From Beijerinckiaceae bacterium (GTDB lineage Bacteria > Pseudomonadota > Alphaproteobacteria > Rhizobiales > Beijerinckiaceae): a DNA stretch of 6,742 bases. Within the stretch, counting starts at the first letter, position 1. Each line of letters begins with the position of its first letter. The stretch covers positions 1-6,742 of the forward strand of contig DAICZI010000093.1 in assembly GCA_027311205.1 (NCBI GenBank), in the 5' to 3' direction. This document shows, in pieces, positions 1 to 5,797 of this stretch. Below the pieces are notes generated by a model. It worked only from the letters and a program-made list of their open reading frames with translations, searched no databases and had not been told where the DNA came from. The translations under genes were made by a program, and so were the position numbers.

Positions 1-29
1 GCCACAAACCGCGATATTGCCATCGCCCG

Positions 30-57
30 TTCACAAGCGCGTCATCTTCTCTATAAA
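30..57 (+). promoter_or_regulatory. Candidate sigma70-type promoter for the HNH gene
   Basis: A -35-like TTCACA (30-35) and a -10-like TATAAA (52-57) are separated by 16 bases. Transcription would begin near 64 and give a leader of about 50 bases before the GTG at 115. The call rests on motif match only. The first 29 bases of the window show no recognisable coding sequence. Confidence 0.35.
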
Positions 58-114
58 AAAGGGCAGCATGAAGGGCGCTGGCTTCTGCACCCTCGCAGCT
101 TGTGAGGCTTCGTT

Positions 115-684
115 GTGACCATTCACTACGCTCCGCACGTTTCCCCCGACGCCTGTCCGGCGCTGGTGCTCAACGCCGATTTTCGACCGCTGAGCTATTA
201 TCCGCTGTCGCTGTGGTCCTGGCAGGATGCGATCAAGGCGGTGTTTCTCGACCGGGTGAACATTGTTTCCAACTATGAGCGCGTGGTGAAAAGTCCGTCT
301 TTCGAGATGGCCTTGCCCTCGGTGGTGTCGCTGAAAACCTATATCAAACCAGCCCGGCATCCAGCTTTCACCAGGTTCAACGTGTTCCTGCGTGATCGCT
401 TCACCTGCCAATATTGCGGCGACCACAGCGACCTGACTTTCGATCATGTGACGCCGCGCTCCAGGGGCGGCACCACCATTTGGGAGAATGTTGTGGCGGC
501 CTGTTCGGCCTGCAACCTGCGCAAGAGCGACAAGATGCCCGCAGAAGCGCGGATGTTTCCAGCGCAACAGCCGTATCAGCCGAGCGTCAATGATCTGCAC
601 CAGAATGGCAGACTGTTTCCACCGAACTATCTGCACGATAGCTGGATGGATTATCTCTATTGGGATACCGAACTCGACCCCTGA
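115..684 (+). CDS. HNH endonuclease family protein
   Basis: A 189-residue protein of the stand-alone HNH nuclease family. The C-terminal half holds the fold: a first zinc-binding pair C98-x2-C101, the catalytic-type D110-H111, an E124-N125 pair, and a second zinc pair C130-x2-C133 followed by N134 and K137. The N-terminal part, with a conserved ALVLNADFRPLSYYPLSLW stretch (16-34), and the C-terminal NYLHDSWMDYLYW motif (171-183) are typical of the version common in alphaproteobacteria. The GTG at 115 is chosen because GAGG (104-107) lies seven bases upstream and a promoter-like sequence precedes it. The gene stands alone, convergent with bolA, with no methyltransferase or specificity gene nearby, so a restriction role is not supported. 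The cellular role is unknown; DNA repair or general DNA metabolism is only a guess. Confidence 0.9.
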   Translation: MTIHYAPHVSPDACPALVLNADFRPLSYYPLSLWSWQDAIKAVFLDRVNIVSNYERVVKSPSFEMALPSVVSLKTYIKPARHPAFTRFNVFLRDRFTCQYCGDHSDLTFDHVTPRSRGGTTIWENVVAACSACNLRKSDKMPAEARMFPAQQPYQPSVNDLHQNGRLFPPNYLHDSWMDYLYWDTELDP

Positions 685-753
685 GCCCCTTCGGCTTTGG
701 GGCCGCGCGGGGCAGCGTCGCAGCGAGTCAGCAATATTGCAGCGCTGCTGCGC
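685..753. other. Palindrome-rich convergent gap, possible terminator region
   Basis: This gap lies between the stop codons of the HNH gene and bolA. It holds GCCCC/GGGGC arms (685-689, 699-703) around a nine-base loop, GCAGCG at 712, 720 and 739, and two overlapping perfect palindromes, GCAATATTGC (731-740) and GCAGCGCTGC (739-748). Outer arms CAGCA (729-733) and TGCTG (746-750) can also pair. No T-run follows any stem, so an intrinsic terminator is possible but unproven. Confidence 0.3.
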
Positions 754-1017
754 TTAATCTGCAGGACTTGCCTCGATGGCCAGCGCGTGCAGCCCGGTAG
801 CGAATTCATCGCGCAAGGCATCGTTGATCAGCCGGTGGCGCGCTACATGTGTGGTGCCACTGAAGGCTTTGGCGCTAATTCTCACGCGGTAATGGGTTTC
901 GCCGCCTGGCCTCGCGCCGGCATGGCCCTCATGAAGGTGCGATTCGTCCACGACATCGAGCATGGCGGGCTGCAAGGCACCCGTCAGCGCGGTTTTGATT
1001 CGTTCGAGACGTGACAT
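754..1017 (-). CDS. bolA: BolA family protein
   Basis: An 87-residue protein covering the whole BolA fold. Visible hallmarks are DESHLHEGH (24-32), the Y43-RVRI strand, F52-x-G, the RHR motif (60-62) in the recognition helix, and the closing G75-LHALAI stretch with the conserved His77. BolA proteins partner with monothiol glutaredoxins to hold or pass [2Fe-2S] clusters, and some also bind DNA; His77 is at the position used as a cluster ligand in the family. The start ATG at 1017 has a GAAAGG-type ribosome site five bases upstream. The gene is divergent from the J-domain gene across 88 bases. A bolA next to a J-domain gene and cobS is a recurring alphaproteobacterial neighbourhood. No glutaredoxin gene is present in the window. 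Confidence 0.95.
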   Translation of the reverse strand: MSRLERIKTALTGALQPAMLDVVDESHLHEGHAGARPGGETHYRVRISAKAFSGTTHVARHRLINDALRDEFATGLHALAIEASPAD

Positions 1018-1045
1018 GAGAACCTTTCGTCAAGGGTTGTGGGCG

Positions 1046-1074
1046 TTTATCTTTTAAGGGCCCGTGCTTGTGAA
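1046..1074 (-). promoter_or_regulatory. Candidate bolA promoter
   Basis: On the minus strand, TTCACA (1074-1069) and GATAAA (1051-1046) are spaced by 17 bases. This would start transcription about 20 bases before the bolA ATG. The first nine bases, TTCACAAGC, match the HNH promoter-like element at 30-38. Predicted from the motif alone. Confidence 0.35.
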
Positions 1075-1096
1075 GCGGCCCGCACCTCCTTACACT
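1068..1096 (+). promoter_or_regulatory. Candidate promoter for the J-domain gene
   Basis: TTGTGA (1068-1073) and TACACT (1091-1096) are 17 bases apart, each matching four of six consensus positions. The -35 hexamer overlaps that proposed for bolA on the other strand. Transcription would start only a few bases before the ATG at 1106, so the message could be nearly leaderless. Confidence 0.25.
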
Positions 1097-1105
1097 TGGG
1101 ACATC

Positions 1106-1711
1106 ATGAGTTTCAATTCTGACCTTTTTGAGCGCATCCGCATCCACCCAGAGCCTGACGCCCCCGTCAGCGCCGAAGCGACGCCCTGTGACCATGAAGA
1201 TTGCCGCAAGGCTGGAGAATTTCGTGCGCCGATGGGCCGTGGCAATGAGGGCCGCTATTTCTGCTTCTGCATCGAGCATGTGCGCGAATATAACGCGCAT
1301 TACAATTATTTTGCCGGCATGAGCGATGAGGCGGTGGCCCGCTTCCAGAAGGATGCGATCACCGGACACCGCCCCACCTGGGGCATGGGCACGCAACGCC
1401 CGGCGGGCGCGCACCGTGCCGATCAGGCCCAGATGGAAGAAGATATTCTCGGCCTGTTCCGCAACCGTTTTGCGCAGAAAAGCGCCAGCCGCGCCGCGCC
1501 GGTGCGCCCGCAAGTGGCCCGCCCGACGCTCCGCGCCCTCAATGCCATGGGGCTTGACGAACATGCCGACCCGGCCAGCATCCGCCAGCGCTACAAGGAT
1601 CTGGTGAAGCGCCTGCATCCGGATGCCAATGGCGGAGATCGCTCAAGTGAGGATAAATTGCGCGAGATCATCAATGCGTATAAACATCTGAGGACGGCGC
1701 GCCGCGCCTGA
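1106..1711 (+). CDS. J-domain (DnaJ-like) protein with N-terminal Cys region
   Basis: A 201-residue protein. The C-terminal part (about 145-198) is a J domain: a helix with RQRYKDLVKRL, the diagnostic HPD tripeptide at 171-173, and a following helix ending INAYKHLR. J domains stimulate the ATPase of Hsp70 (DnaK). The N-terminal part has C28, C33, C53 and C55 with H58, which could bind a metal; this is inference. The DnaJ G/F region, zinc-finger repeats and substrate-binding domains are absent, so this is not DnaJ itself. The ATG at 1106 is preferred to an in-frame GTG at 1064 because the extra 14 residues look non-domain and overlap the bolA promoter region. Only a weak GGGA precedes the ATG. 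The gene lies 65 bases before cobS and may be cotranscribed with it. Confidence 0.9.
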   Translation: MSFNSDLFERIRIHPEPDAPVSAEATPCDHEDCRKAGEFRAPMGRGNEGRYFCFCIEHVREYNAHYNYFAGMSDEAVARFQKDAITGHRPTWGMGTQRPAGAHRADQAQMEEDILGLFRNRFAQKSASRAAPVRPQVARPTLRALNAMGLDEHADPASIRQRYKDLVKRLHPDANGGDRSSEDKLREIINAYKHLRTARRA

Positions 1712-1719
1712 GGCGCGCC
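1696..1719 (+). repeat. Paired GGCGCGCC palindromes across the J-gene stop
   Basis: The 8-base palindrome GGCGCGCC occurs at 1696-1703 and again at 1712-1719, with the J-gene TGA (1709-1711) between them. The two copies can form an 8-bp GC stem with an 8-base loop, or GCGCC (1704-1708) can pair with GGCGC (1712-1716) around the TGA. No T-run follows. It could attenuate read-through into cobS or stabilise the 3' end of the message. Confidence 0.45.
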
Positions 1720-1776
1720 ATCTGCGGGGCCTTGATGTAGGCCGACGCTAATTTTGAAAGATTATCTGGAGGATAG

Positions 1777-2766
1777 ATGCAAACCGCCACCGCGCGCCCC
1801 GCAGGCCTTCCCGACATGAAAGTCTCGGTTCGGCAGGTGTTCAACATCGACAGTGACATGGAGGCACCAGCCTTTAGTGCCACCGACGAACATGTGCCTG
1901 ATCTTGATCCCGACTATCTGTTTGACCGCGATACGACCATGGCCGTTCTGGCGGGCTTTGCCTATAACCGCCGCGTGATGGTGACGGGCTATCATGGCAC
2001 CGGCAAATCCACCCATATCGAGCAGGTGGCGGCCAGGCTCAACTGGCCCTGCGTGCGGGTCAATCTCGACAGCCACATCTCGCGCATTGATCTGATCGGC
2101 AAGGACGCCATCGTCCTCAAGGATGGCAGGCAGGTCACAGAGTTTCGTGATGGCATCTTGCCCTGGGCGCTGCAAAACAATGTCGCGATCTGCTTTGATG
2201 AATATGATGCGGGCCGTCCCGACGTGATGTTTGTCATCCAGCGCGTGCTGGAAGTTTCCGGCAAGCTGACCCTGCTCGACCAGAACCGGGTCATCAAGCC
2301 GCATCCCTCGTTCCGGCTGTTTGCCACCGCCAATACCGTGGGGCTGGGCGATACTTCGGGCCTCTATCACGGCACACAGCAGATCAACCAGGGTCAGATG
2401 GACCGCTGGTCCATTGTGACAACGCTGAATTACCTGCCGCACGACAATGAGGTCGAGATCGTGCTGGCCAAGGTCAAGCCGCTGCAGGCAACCCGCGAGG
2501 GCCGCGACACCGTGAACAAGATGGTGCGCGTCGCCGATCTGACCCGCAACGCCTTCATGGCGGGCGATCTTTCCACCGTGATGAGCCCGCGCACGGTGAT
2601 CACCTGGGCCGAGAACGCGCAAATCTTCAAAGATATTGGCTTTGCCTTCCGCCTGACCTTCCTCAACAAGTGCGACGAACTCGAACGCACACTGGTGGCC
2701 GAGTTCTACCAGAGATCCTTCGGCAAGGAATTGCCCGAAAGCGCGGTGAATGTCGTCATGACCTGA
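1777..2766 (+). CDS. cobS: Cobaltochelatase AAA+ subunit CobS
   Basis: A 329-residue AAA+ ATPase, full length for CobS. With CobN and CobT it forms the aerobic, ATP-dependent cobaltochelatase that inserts cobalt into hydrogenobyrinic acid a,c-diamide in B12 synthesis. Visible parts are the CobS N-terminal segment ending in [13 protein letters not shown] (41-53), Walker [10 protein letters not shown] (71-79), Walker B with D141-E142 (ICFDEYD), a sensor-1 type ATANT (183-187), a [10 protein letters not shown] loop (195-204) and M208-DRW carrying a possible arginine finger. The C-terminal helical part keeps [12 protein letters not shown]. The ATG has GGAGG at 1768-1772. The family call is very secure. 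The usual partner cobT does not follow, and neither cobN nor any other B12 gene is in the window, so its role here could differ from B12 synthesis. Confidence 0.97.
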   Translation: MQTATARPAGLPDMKVSVRQVFNIDSDMEAPAFSATDEHVPDLDPDYLFDRDTTMAVLAGFAYNRRVMVTGYHGTGKSTHIEQVAARLNWPCVRVNLDSHISRIDLIGKDAIVLKDGRQVTEFRDGILPWALQNNVAICFDEYDAGRPDVMFVIQRVLEVSGKLTLLDQNRVIKPHPSFRLFATANTVGLGDTSGLYHGTQQINQGQMDRWSIVTTLNYLPHDNEVEIVLAKVKPLQATREGRDTVNKMVRVADLTRNAFMAGDLSTVMSPRTVITWAENAQIFKDIGFAFRLTFLNKCDELERTLVAEFYQRSFGKELPESAVNVVMT

Positions 2767-2775
2767 GGGAGTGGG

Positions 2776-2907
2776 ATGGGCTGGAAACTCTCCCATGCCG
2801 CCACCCCCGCAGCTACTTTGTCTTCACGCTCCTTTCTGGACAGTTCCCGCCTCACGGGCTACATCGCTGCGGGTTGGCCCCGGCGGGCTGGCGGGAGGGG
2901 TGCATGA
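2776..2907 (+). CDS. Possible small ORF, 43 residues, unknown function
   Basis: An ATG ten bases after the cobS stop, with a GGGAG-type ribosome site (2768-2772), opens a 43-residue frame. Its TGA overlaps the ATG of the next gene as ATGA (2904-2907), the usual shape of translational coupling. The product is rich in Ala, Ser, Arg and Gly, has no membrane segment or known motif, and resembles nothing I recognise. It could instead be a spacer that happens to be open, since a GC-rich stretch of 130 bases is often open by chance. Confidence 0.25.
   Translation: MGWKLSHAATPAATLSSRSFLDSSRLTGYIAAGWPRRAGGRGA
2845..2896 (+). promoter_or_regulatory. Inverted repeat that could mask a ribosome site
   Basis: TCCCGCC (2845-2851) is the exact complement of GGCGGGA (2890-2896), with 38 bases between. 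The 3' arm overlaps the GGGAGGGG ribosome site (2893-2900) of the PhnA-domain gene, so pairing could lower its translation. A second GGCGGG at 2882-2887 offers an alternative partner. Seen in sequence; function inferred. Confidence 0.25.
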
Positions 2908-3119
2908 GCGAGACCAGGGATTCCAACGGCGCGTTGCTGGCTGAGGGCGATAATGTCAGCCTTATCAAGGATTTGAAAGTTAAGGGCTCATCAGTCGTGC
3001 TCAAGCGCGGCACCATGGTGCGCGGCATCCATCTTACCTATGATCCGGAAGAAATCGAAGGGCGCACCGACAATGTCAAGGGCCTGGTGCTGAAGACCTG
3101 TTTCCTGAAAAAGGCATAG
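2904..3119 (+). CDS. PhnA-type domain protein (YjdM C-terminal domain only)
   Basis: A 71-residue protein matching the PhnA domain found at the C-terminus of YjdM/PhnA proteins. Typical features are D-SNG-LL-EGD (6-16), VSLIKDLKVKGSS (18-30), a VLKRGT-V-GI core (32-42), and the final K-x-x-FLKK. The N-terminal zinc ribbon of the full-length protein, about 110 residues in E. coli, is missing. The ATG at 2904 follows a strong GGGAGGGG site and starts where the domain starts, so the short form is probably natural. Despite the name, the family is not the phosphonoacetate hydrolase, and its role is not established. The longer in-frame extension back to 2670 runs inside cobS and is not credible. 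Confidence 0.85.
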   Translation: MSETRDSNGALLAEGDNVSLIKDLKVKGSSVVLKRGTMVRGIHLTYDPEEIEGRTDNVKGLVLKTCFLKKA

Positions 3120-3155
3120 CGGACCTTGCGCGCTTTTGCGGGTCGGGGAGCCTAT

Positions 3156-3232
3156 TGGTAGCGAGGGAGGGACTTGAACCCCCGACACAAGGATTATGAT
3201 TCCTCTGCTCTAGCCAGCTGAGCTACCCCGCC
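3156..3232 (-). tRNA. tRNA-Met (CAT), elongator type
   Basis: This is a 77-base tRNA gene with encoded CCA (3158-3156). The acceptor stem GGCGGGG (3232-3226) pairs with CCTCGCT, using two G-U pairs, one at position 1-72. The anticodon stem GAGGA/TCCTT closes the loop ATCATAA, with CAT at 3198-3196. The T arm GGGGG-TTCAAGT-CCCTC is clear. The G1-U72 pair and overall sequence match alphaproteobacterial elongator tRNA-Met rather than the initiator, which has a mismatched 1-72 and three G-C pairs in the anticodon stem. CAT also fits tRNA-Ile2 (lysidine-modified), which I consider less likely. Confidence 0.95.
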
Positions 3233-3267
3233 ACTGTCAGGCTGTTGAGGCGCTTACAGGCGGCTTC

Positions 3268-3295
3268 TTTAGCGGCGGGGTGGTTCGTGTGTCAA
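3268..3295 (-). promoter_or_regulatory. Candidate tRNA-Met promoter
   Basis: A perfect TTGACA (3295-3290, minus strand) is followed after 16 bases by a poor -10, GCTAAA (3273-3268). It would start transcription about 30 bases before the mature tRNA. It lies just after the stop of the small membrane gene, so the tRNA need not depend on read-through. Confidence 0.4.
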
Positions 3296-3300
3296 GCACG

Positions 3301-3513
3301 TCATGATTTGGGGCGATGCACAGTGCGGAACAGATTTTCCGCCAAAATCAAAATCAGCTCGACAAAGCCCAGCGGGCCAGCCCATGCGGGCGGCAAGCCG
3401 GCTGCTAACAGCAGGGCGAGGCCGAGGCAGGCGGCGAGCACCGCCAGCGCCAGACTGCCATCATCAACGAACAGGCCGAAAATCTCGGCCGCGATCAAGC
3501 GGAGCAGTTTCAT
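3301..3513 (-). CDS. Small two-helix membrane protein, unknown function
   Basis: A 70-residue protein I do not recognise. It has a positively charged start (K2, R5), then D17-D18, a first membrane segment at about 20-40 (Ala/Leu-rich) and a second at about 44-61. The second segment carries two acidic residues, E52 and E59, within VELILILAEN, unusual inside a membrane helix. The tail RTVHRPKS is basic. The ATG at 3513 overlaps the TGA of the upstream gene as ATGA, which strongly supports both this start and translational coupling. A GTG at 3555 would add 14 residues inside the upstream gene and is unlikely. The protein probably acts with the polytopic protein encoded just upstream, perhaps as a small accessory subunit. 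Confidence 0.7.
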   Translation of the reverse strand: MKLLRLIAAEIFGLFVDDGSLALAVLAACLGLALLLAAGLPPAWAGPLGFVELILILAENLFRTVHRPKS

Positions 3514-4271
3514 GAGCCTGACCCTGCCGCGCTGGCCGCGGGCGGGCGCAGCCACGCCACCAGGGCACCGGAGATGGCCAGAAAGCTCACCATCAGCAAC
3601 ACAATCGTGGCATCGCCGAGGGGCCAGGTGCCGCCCAGCCCCTCGATCAGCCAGAACAGGCCAAACGACGACAGCATGACGCCAACCCCGTATTTGAGCG
3701 CATTTTCAGGAACTTTGCTCAAGGGCGCGTGCAGCGCGAGGCCCACCGCCAGCACAATGAGGCAGGCCAGGCCCGCGCCGAGGCTTGCCGCCAGCAAGGC
3801 GCCACGGCCGCCAGCCCCGACCGCGATGACGATGAACACCACTTCCAGGCCTTCCAGTGCCATGGCCTTGAAGGCGGCAATGCCAGCGATCCAGTCGGCC
3901 GTGGTGCCCGCCAGCGCGGTATCCTGCTGGAGCGCGCTGGTGCTTTTTTGATAGGCCATCGCTTCATCATGCAGAGCGACGCGGCCCAGCGCCCGCAGCA
4001 TGGCCTTGCGCAGCCAGCGCAGGCCAAAGAGCAGCAACAAGGTTCCAACCAGCGCCTGCACCAGATGCAGCGGCACGCGCGCCAGCAGCGGCCCCAGGGC
4101 CAGCACAAGGGCGACGAGCAGGGCCAAAGCTGTGCCTGCCCCCAGCAAGGCCGGGCGCGGACCGCGCACAACGCTCACCGCTAGGATGATCGTGAAGGCC
4201 TCGACCGCCTCGACCATTGATGCCAGAAAGGCGGCGCTGGCAGCGGGAAGATGGAACCACAAGGCATGCAT
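3510..4271 (-). CDS. Polytopic membrane protein with duplicated ExxE repeats (COG4280-like)
   Basis: A 253-residue integral membrane protein with roughly six to seven hydrophobic segments. It consists of two similar halves. The first has E21-AVE24 followed by AFTIILAV, then VGTLLLLFGLRWLRKA (75-90). The second has E140-GLE143 followed by VVFIVIAVG, then VGVMLSSFGLFWLIEGLG (196-213). A polar loop of about 45 residues (90-134) links them. Duplicated ExxE membrane helices occur in cation carriers such as the GDT1/UPF0016 and FTR1 families, so cation transport is a reasonable but unproven guess; the sequence best recalls the uncharacterised COG4280 group. The ATG at 4271 is preferred over a TTG at 4307 because GAAAGAA lies upstream at a fair distance. 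It is first in a two-gene unit and divergent from scoA. Confidence 0.75.
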   Translation of the reverse strand: MHALWFHLPAASAAFLASMVEAVEAFTIILAVSVVRGPRPALLGAGTALALLVALVLALGPLLARVPLHLVQALVGTLLLLFGLRWLRKAMLRALGRVALHDEAMAYQKSTSALQQDTALAGTTADWIAGIAAFKAMALEGLEVVFIVIAVGAGGRGALLAASLGAGLACLIVLAVGLALHAPLSKVPENALKYGVGVMLSSFGLFWLIEGLGGTWPLGDATIVLLMVSFLAISGALVAWLRPPAASAAGSGS

Positions 4272-4366
4272 CGGGCGGTTCTTTCGGGCTGTTGCGATTG
4301 CGAACAAAACTCAACCTCGCCGAACAGCTTGGCTTTGGGCTTTGAAATTTCTGCCTGACCCGTTAA

Positions 4367-4387
4367 CACAGGCGCTGATCGCCTGTG
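4367..4387 (+). promoter_or_regulatory. Perfect 8-bp inverted repeat before scoA
   Basis: CACAGGCG (4367-4374) and CGCCTGTG (4380-4387) are exact reverse complements around the five bases CTGAT. The 3' arm touches the GGAG ribosome site (4387-4390), and the scoA ATG is 12 bases from the repeat's 3' end. It could be an operator for a dimeric repressor, or an RNA hairpin that controls access to the ribosome site. The rest of the 127-base divergent gap (4272-4398) has a TTGAAA at 4342 but no convincing -10. Confidence 0.5.
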
Positions 4388-4398
4388 GAGTCCTGCGC

Positions 4399-5103
4399 AT
4401 GAACAAAGTCTATCCCTCTGCCAAAGCCGCCCTTGAAGGCGTGATCAAGGACGGCATGATGCTGATGTCGGGCGGTTTCGGCCTCTGCGGCAATCCCGAA
4501 GCCCTCATTGAGGCGGTGCGCGACCTCGGCCCCAAAGACCTGACCTTTGTTTCCAACAATGCCGGTATTGACGGCGCGGGCCTGGGAATTTTGCTGGCCA
4601 CCCGGCAGATTGCCAAGATGATCTCGTCCTATGTCTGCGAAAACAAGCTGTTTGCGCAGCAGTTTCTCTCCGGCGAGCTGAAGCTGGAATTCAACCCGCA
4701 AGGCACGCTGGCCGAGCGCATCCGGGCTGGCGGCGCAGGAATTCCGGCGTTTTTCACCAAGACCGGCGTTGGCACGCTGATTGCCGAAGGCAAGGAAGTG
4801 CGCAACTTCAATGGCGAAGATTATGTGATGGAAACCGGCCTTGTTGCCGACATCGCGCTGGTGCACGCCTGGAAGGGCGACACCGAAGGTAATCTGATCT
4901 ATCGCAAGACCGCCCGCAACTTTAATCCGATGATGGCGACTGCGGCCAAAATGACCATTGTCGAGGTCGAGCATCTGGTGCAGCCGGGCGAGCTTGATCC
5001 GGACGCCATCATCACACCCGGCATTTATGTGCAGCGTATCGTGCACGTGCCCGCCGGGGTAAAGCGCATCGAGCAGCGCACCACCCGCCCACGCGCCGCC
5101 TGA
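4399..5103 (+). CDS. scoA: Succinyl-CoA:3-ketoacid CoA-transferase subunit A
   Basis: A 234-residue alpha subunit of a family I CoA-transferase. It carries the family signature [17 protein letters not shown] (18-34), then VSNNAG (51-56), [15 protein letters not shown] (112-126) and [25 protein letters not shown] (153-177), written here by position because it is the best marker for the ScoA branch over PcaI or AtoD. With subunit B it moves CoA from succinyl-CoA to acetoacetate, letting the cell use ketone bodies or polyhydroxybutyrate breakdown products through acetoacetyl-CoA. The ATG follows GGAG at 4387-4390 with an eight-base spacer. Only 13 bases separate its stop from scoB. Substrate choice within the family (acetoacetate or 3-oxoadipate) cannot be settled by reading; no aromatic-degradation gene is nearby. 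Confidence 0.93.
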   Translation: MNKVYPSAKAALEGVIKDGMMLMSGGFGLCGNPEALIEAVRDLGPKDLTFVSNNAGIDGAGLGILLATRQIAKMISSYVCENKLFAQQFLSGELKLEFNPQGTLAERIRAGGAGIPAFFTKTGVGTLIAEGKEVRNFNGEDYVMETGLVADIALVHAWKGDTEGNLIYRKTARNFNPMMATAAKMTIVEVEHLVQPGELDPDAIITPGIYVQRIVHVPAGVKRIEQRTTRPRAA

Positions 5104-5116
5104 AGGAGACTTGGTC

Positions 5117-5788
5117 ATGTCGGACACCGCAACCATCACCACCGGCTGGACACGCGACCAAATGGCGGCACGCGCCGCCATGGAGTTGCGCGATGGCTTT
5201 TATGTCAATCTCGGCATTGGCATCCCCACGCTGGTTTCAAATTTCATTCCCGCTGGCGTCAATGTGCAATTGCAAAGCGAGAATGGCATGCTCGGCATGG
5301 GGCCGTTCCCCTATGAGGGCGATGAGGACGCTGATCTGATCAATGCCGGCAAGCAGACCGTCACCGAATTGCCGACCACCAGCTTTTTTTCCAGCGCCGA
5401 TTCCTTTGCGATGATTCGTGGCGGCCACATCGATTTGTCGATTCTGGGCGCCATGCAGGTGGCCCAGAATGGCGATCTCGCCAATTGGATGATCCCCGGC
5501 AAAATGGTCAAGGGCATGGGCGGGGCGATGGATCTCGTCGCTGGCGTCAAGCGCGTCGTTGTGGTGATGGAGCACAATGCCAAGGACGAGCCCAAGCTGC
5601 TGAAGGCCTGCAACCTGCCGCTGACCGGGCGACGCGTCGTTGATCTGGTCATCACTGACCTCGGCGTGTTCGAGATCGACAAAAAGGGCAACGGCGGCGT
5701 GCGCCTGATCGAGCGAGCGCCGGGCATCAGCGTTGAAACCATCCGCGCCCGCACCGAAGCGGAATTCGTTGTGGCGGCCGGGGTGTGA
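5117..5788 (+). CDS. scoB: Succinyl-CoA:3-ketoacid CoA-transferase subunit B
   Basis: A 223-residue beta subunit. It contains the second family signature LQSENGMLG (52-60), where Glu55 is the catalytic glutamate that forms the enzyme-CoA thioester. Other typical stretches are [14 protein letters not shown] (27-40), [20 protein letters not shown] (60-79), [17 protein letters not shown] (90-106) and MGGAMDLV (136-143). The length is usual for bacterial ScoB. The ATG at 5117 has an excellent AAGGAG (5103-5108) eight bases upstream, overlapping the scoA stop codon; an in-frame TTG at 5111 is too close to that site. The pair is clearly one operon and yields an A2B2-type enzyme in the cytoplasm. 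Confidence 0.95.
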   Translation: MSDTATITTGWTRDQMAARAAMELRDGFYVNLGIGIPTLVSNFIPAGVNVQLQSENGMLGMGPFPYEGDEDADLINAGKQTVTELPTTSFFSSADSFAMIRGGHIDLSILGAMQVAQNGDLANWMIPGKMVKGMGGAMDLVAGVKRVVVVMEHNAKDEPKLLKACNLPLTGRRVVDLVITDLGVFEIDKKGNGGVRLIERAPGISVETIRARTEAEFVVAAGV

Positions 5789-5797
5789 GATTTTGCC

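Noticed and set aside
31..636. 201-residue minus-strand frame opposite the HNH gene
   Set aside because: The HNH motifs on the plus strand are unmistakable, and this frame has none of its own.
115..684. Restriction or homing-endonuclease role for the HNH protein
   Set aside because: There is no methyltransferase, intron, intein or host-gene disruption nearby, and the protein looks like the common housekeeping form.
929..1618. 229-residue minus-strand frame opposite the J-domain gene
   Set aside because: It runs into bolA in another frame and is only the complement of the J-domain gene.
1762..2796. 344-residue open frame on the minus strand across cobS
   Set aside because: It lies fully opposite a secure cobS gene, has no recognisable domain, and is rich in His and Gly as expected from the complement of GC-rich codons.
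2767..2903. Cobalamin riboswitch between cobS and the PhnA-domain gene
   Set aside because: I could not find the B12-box core, and the structure present is only a simple inverted repeat.
3156..3232. The tRNA as the integration site of a mobile island
   Set aside because: There is no integrase gene and I found no second copy of the tRNA 3' end within the window.
4363..5181. 272-residue minus-strand frame opposite scoA
   Set aside because: It mirrors the codon pattern of scoA, has no motif, and would cover the scoA ribosome site.
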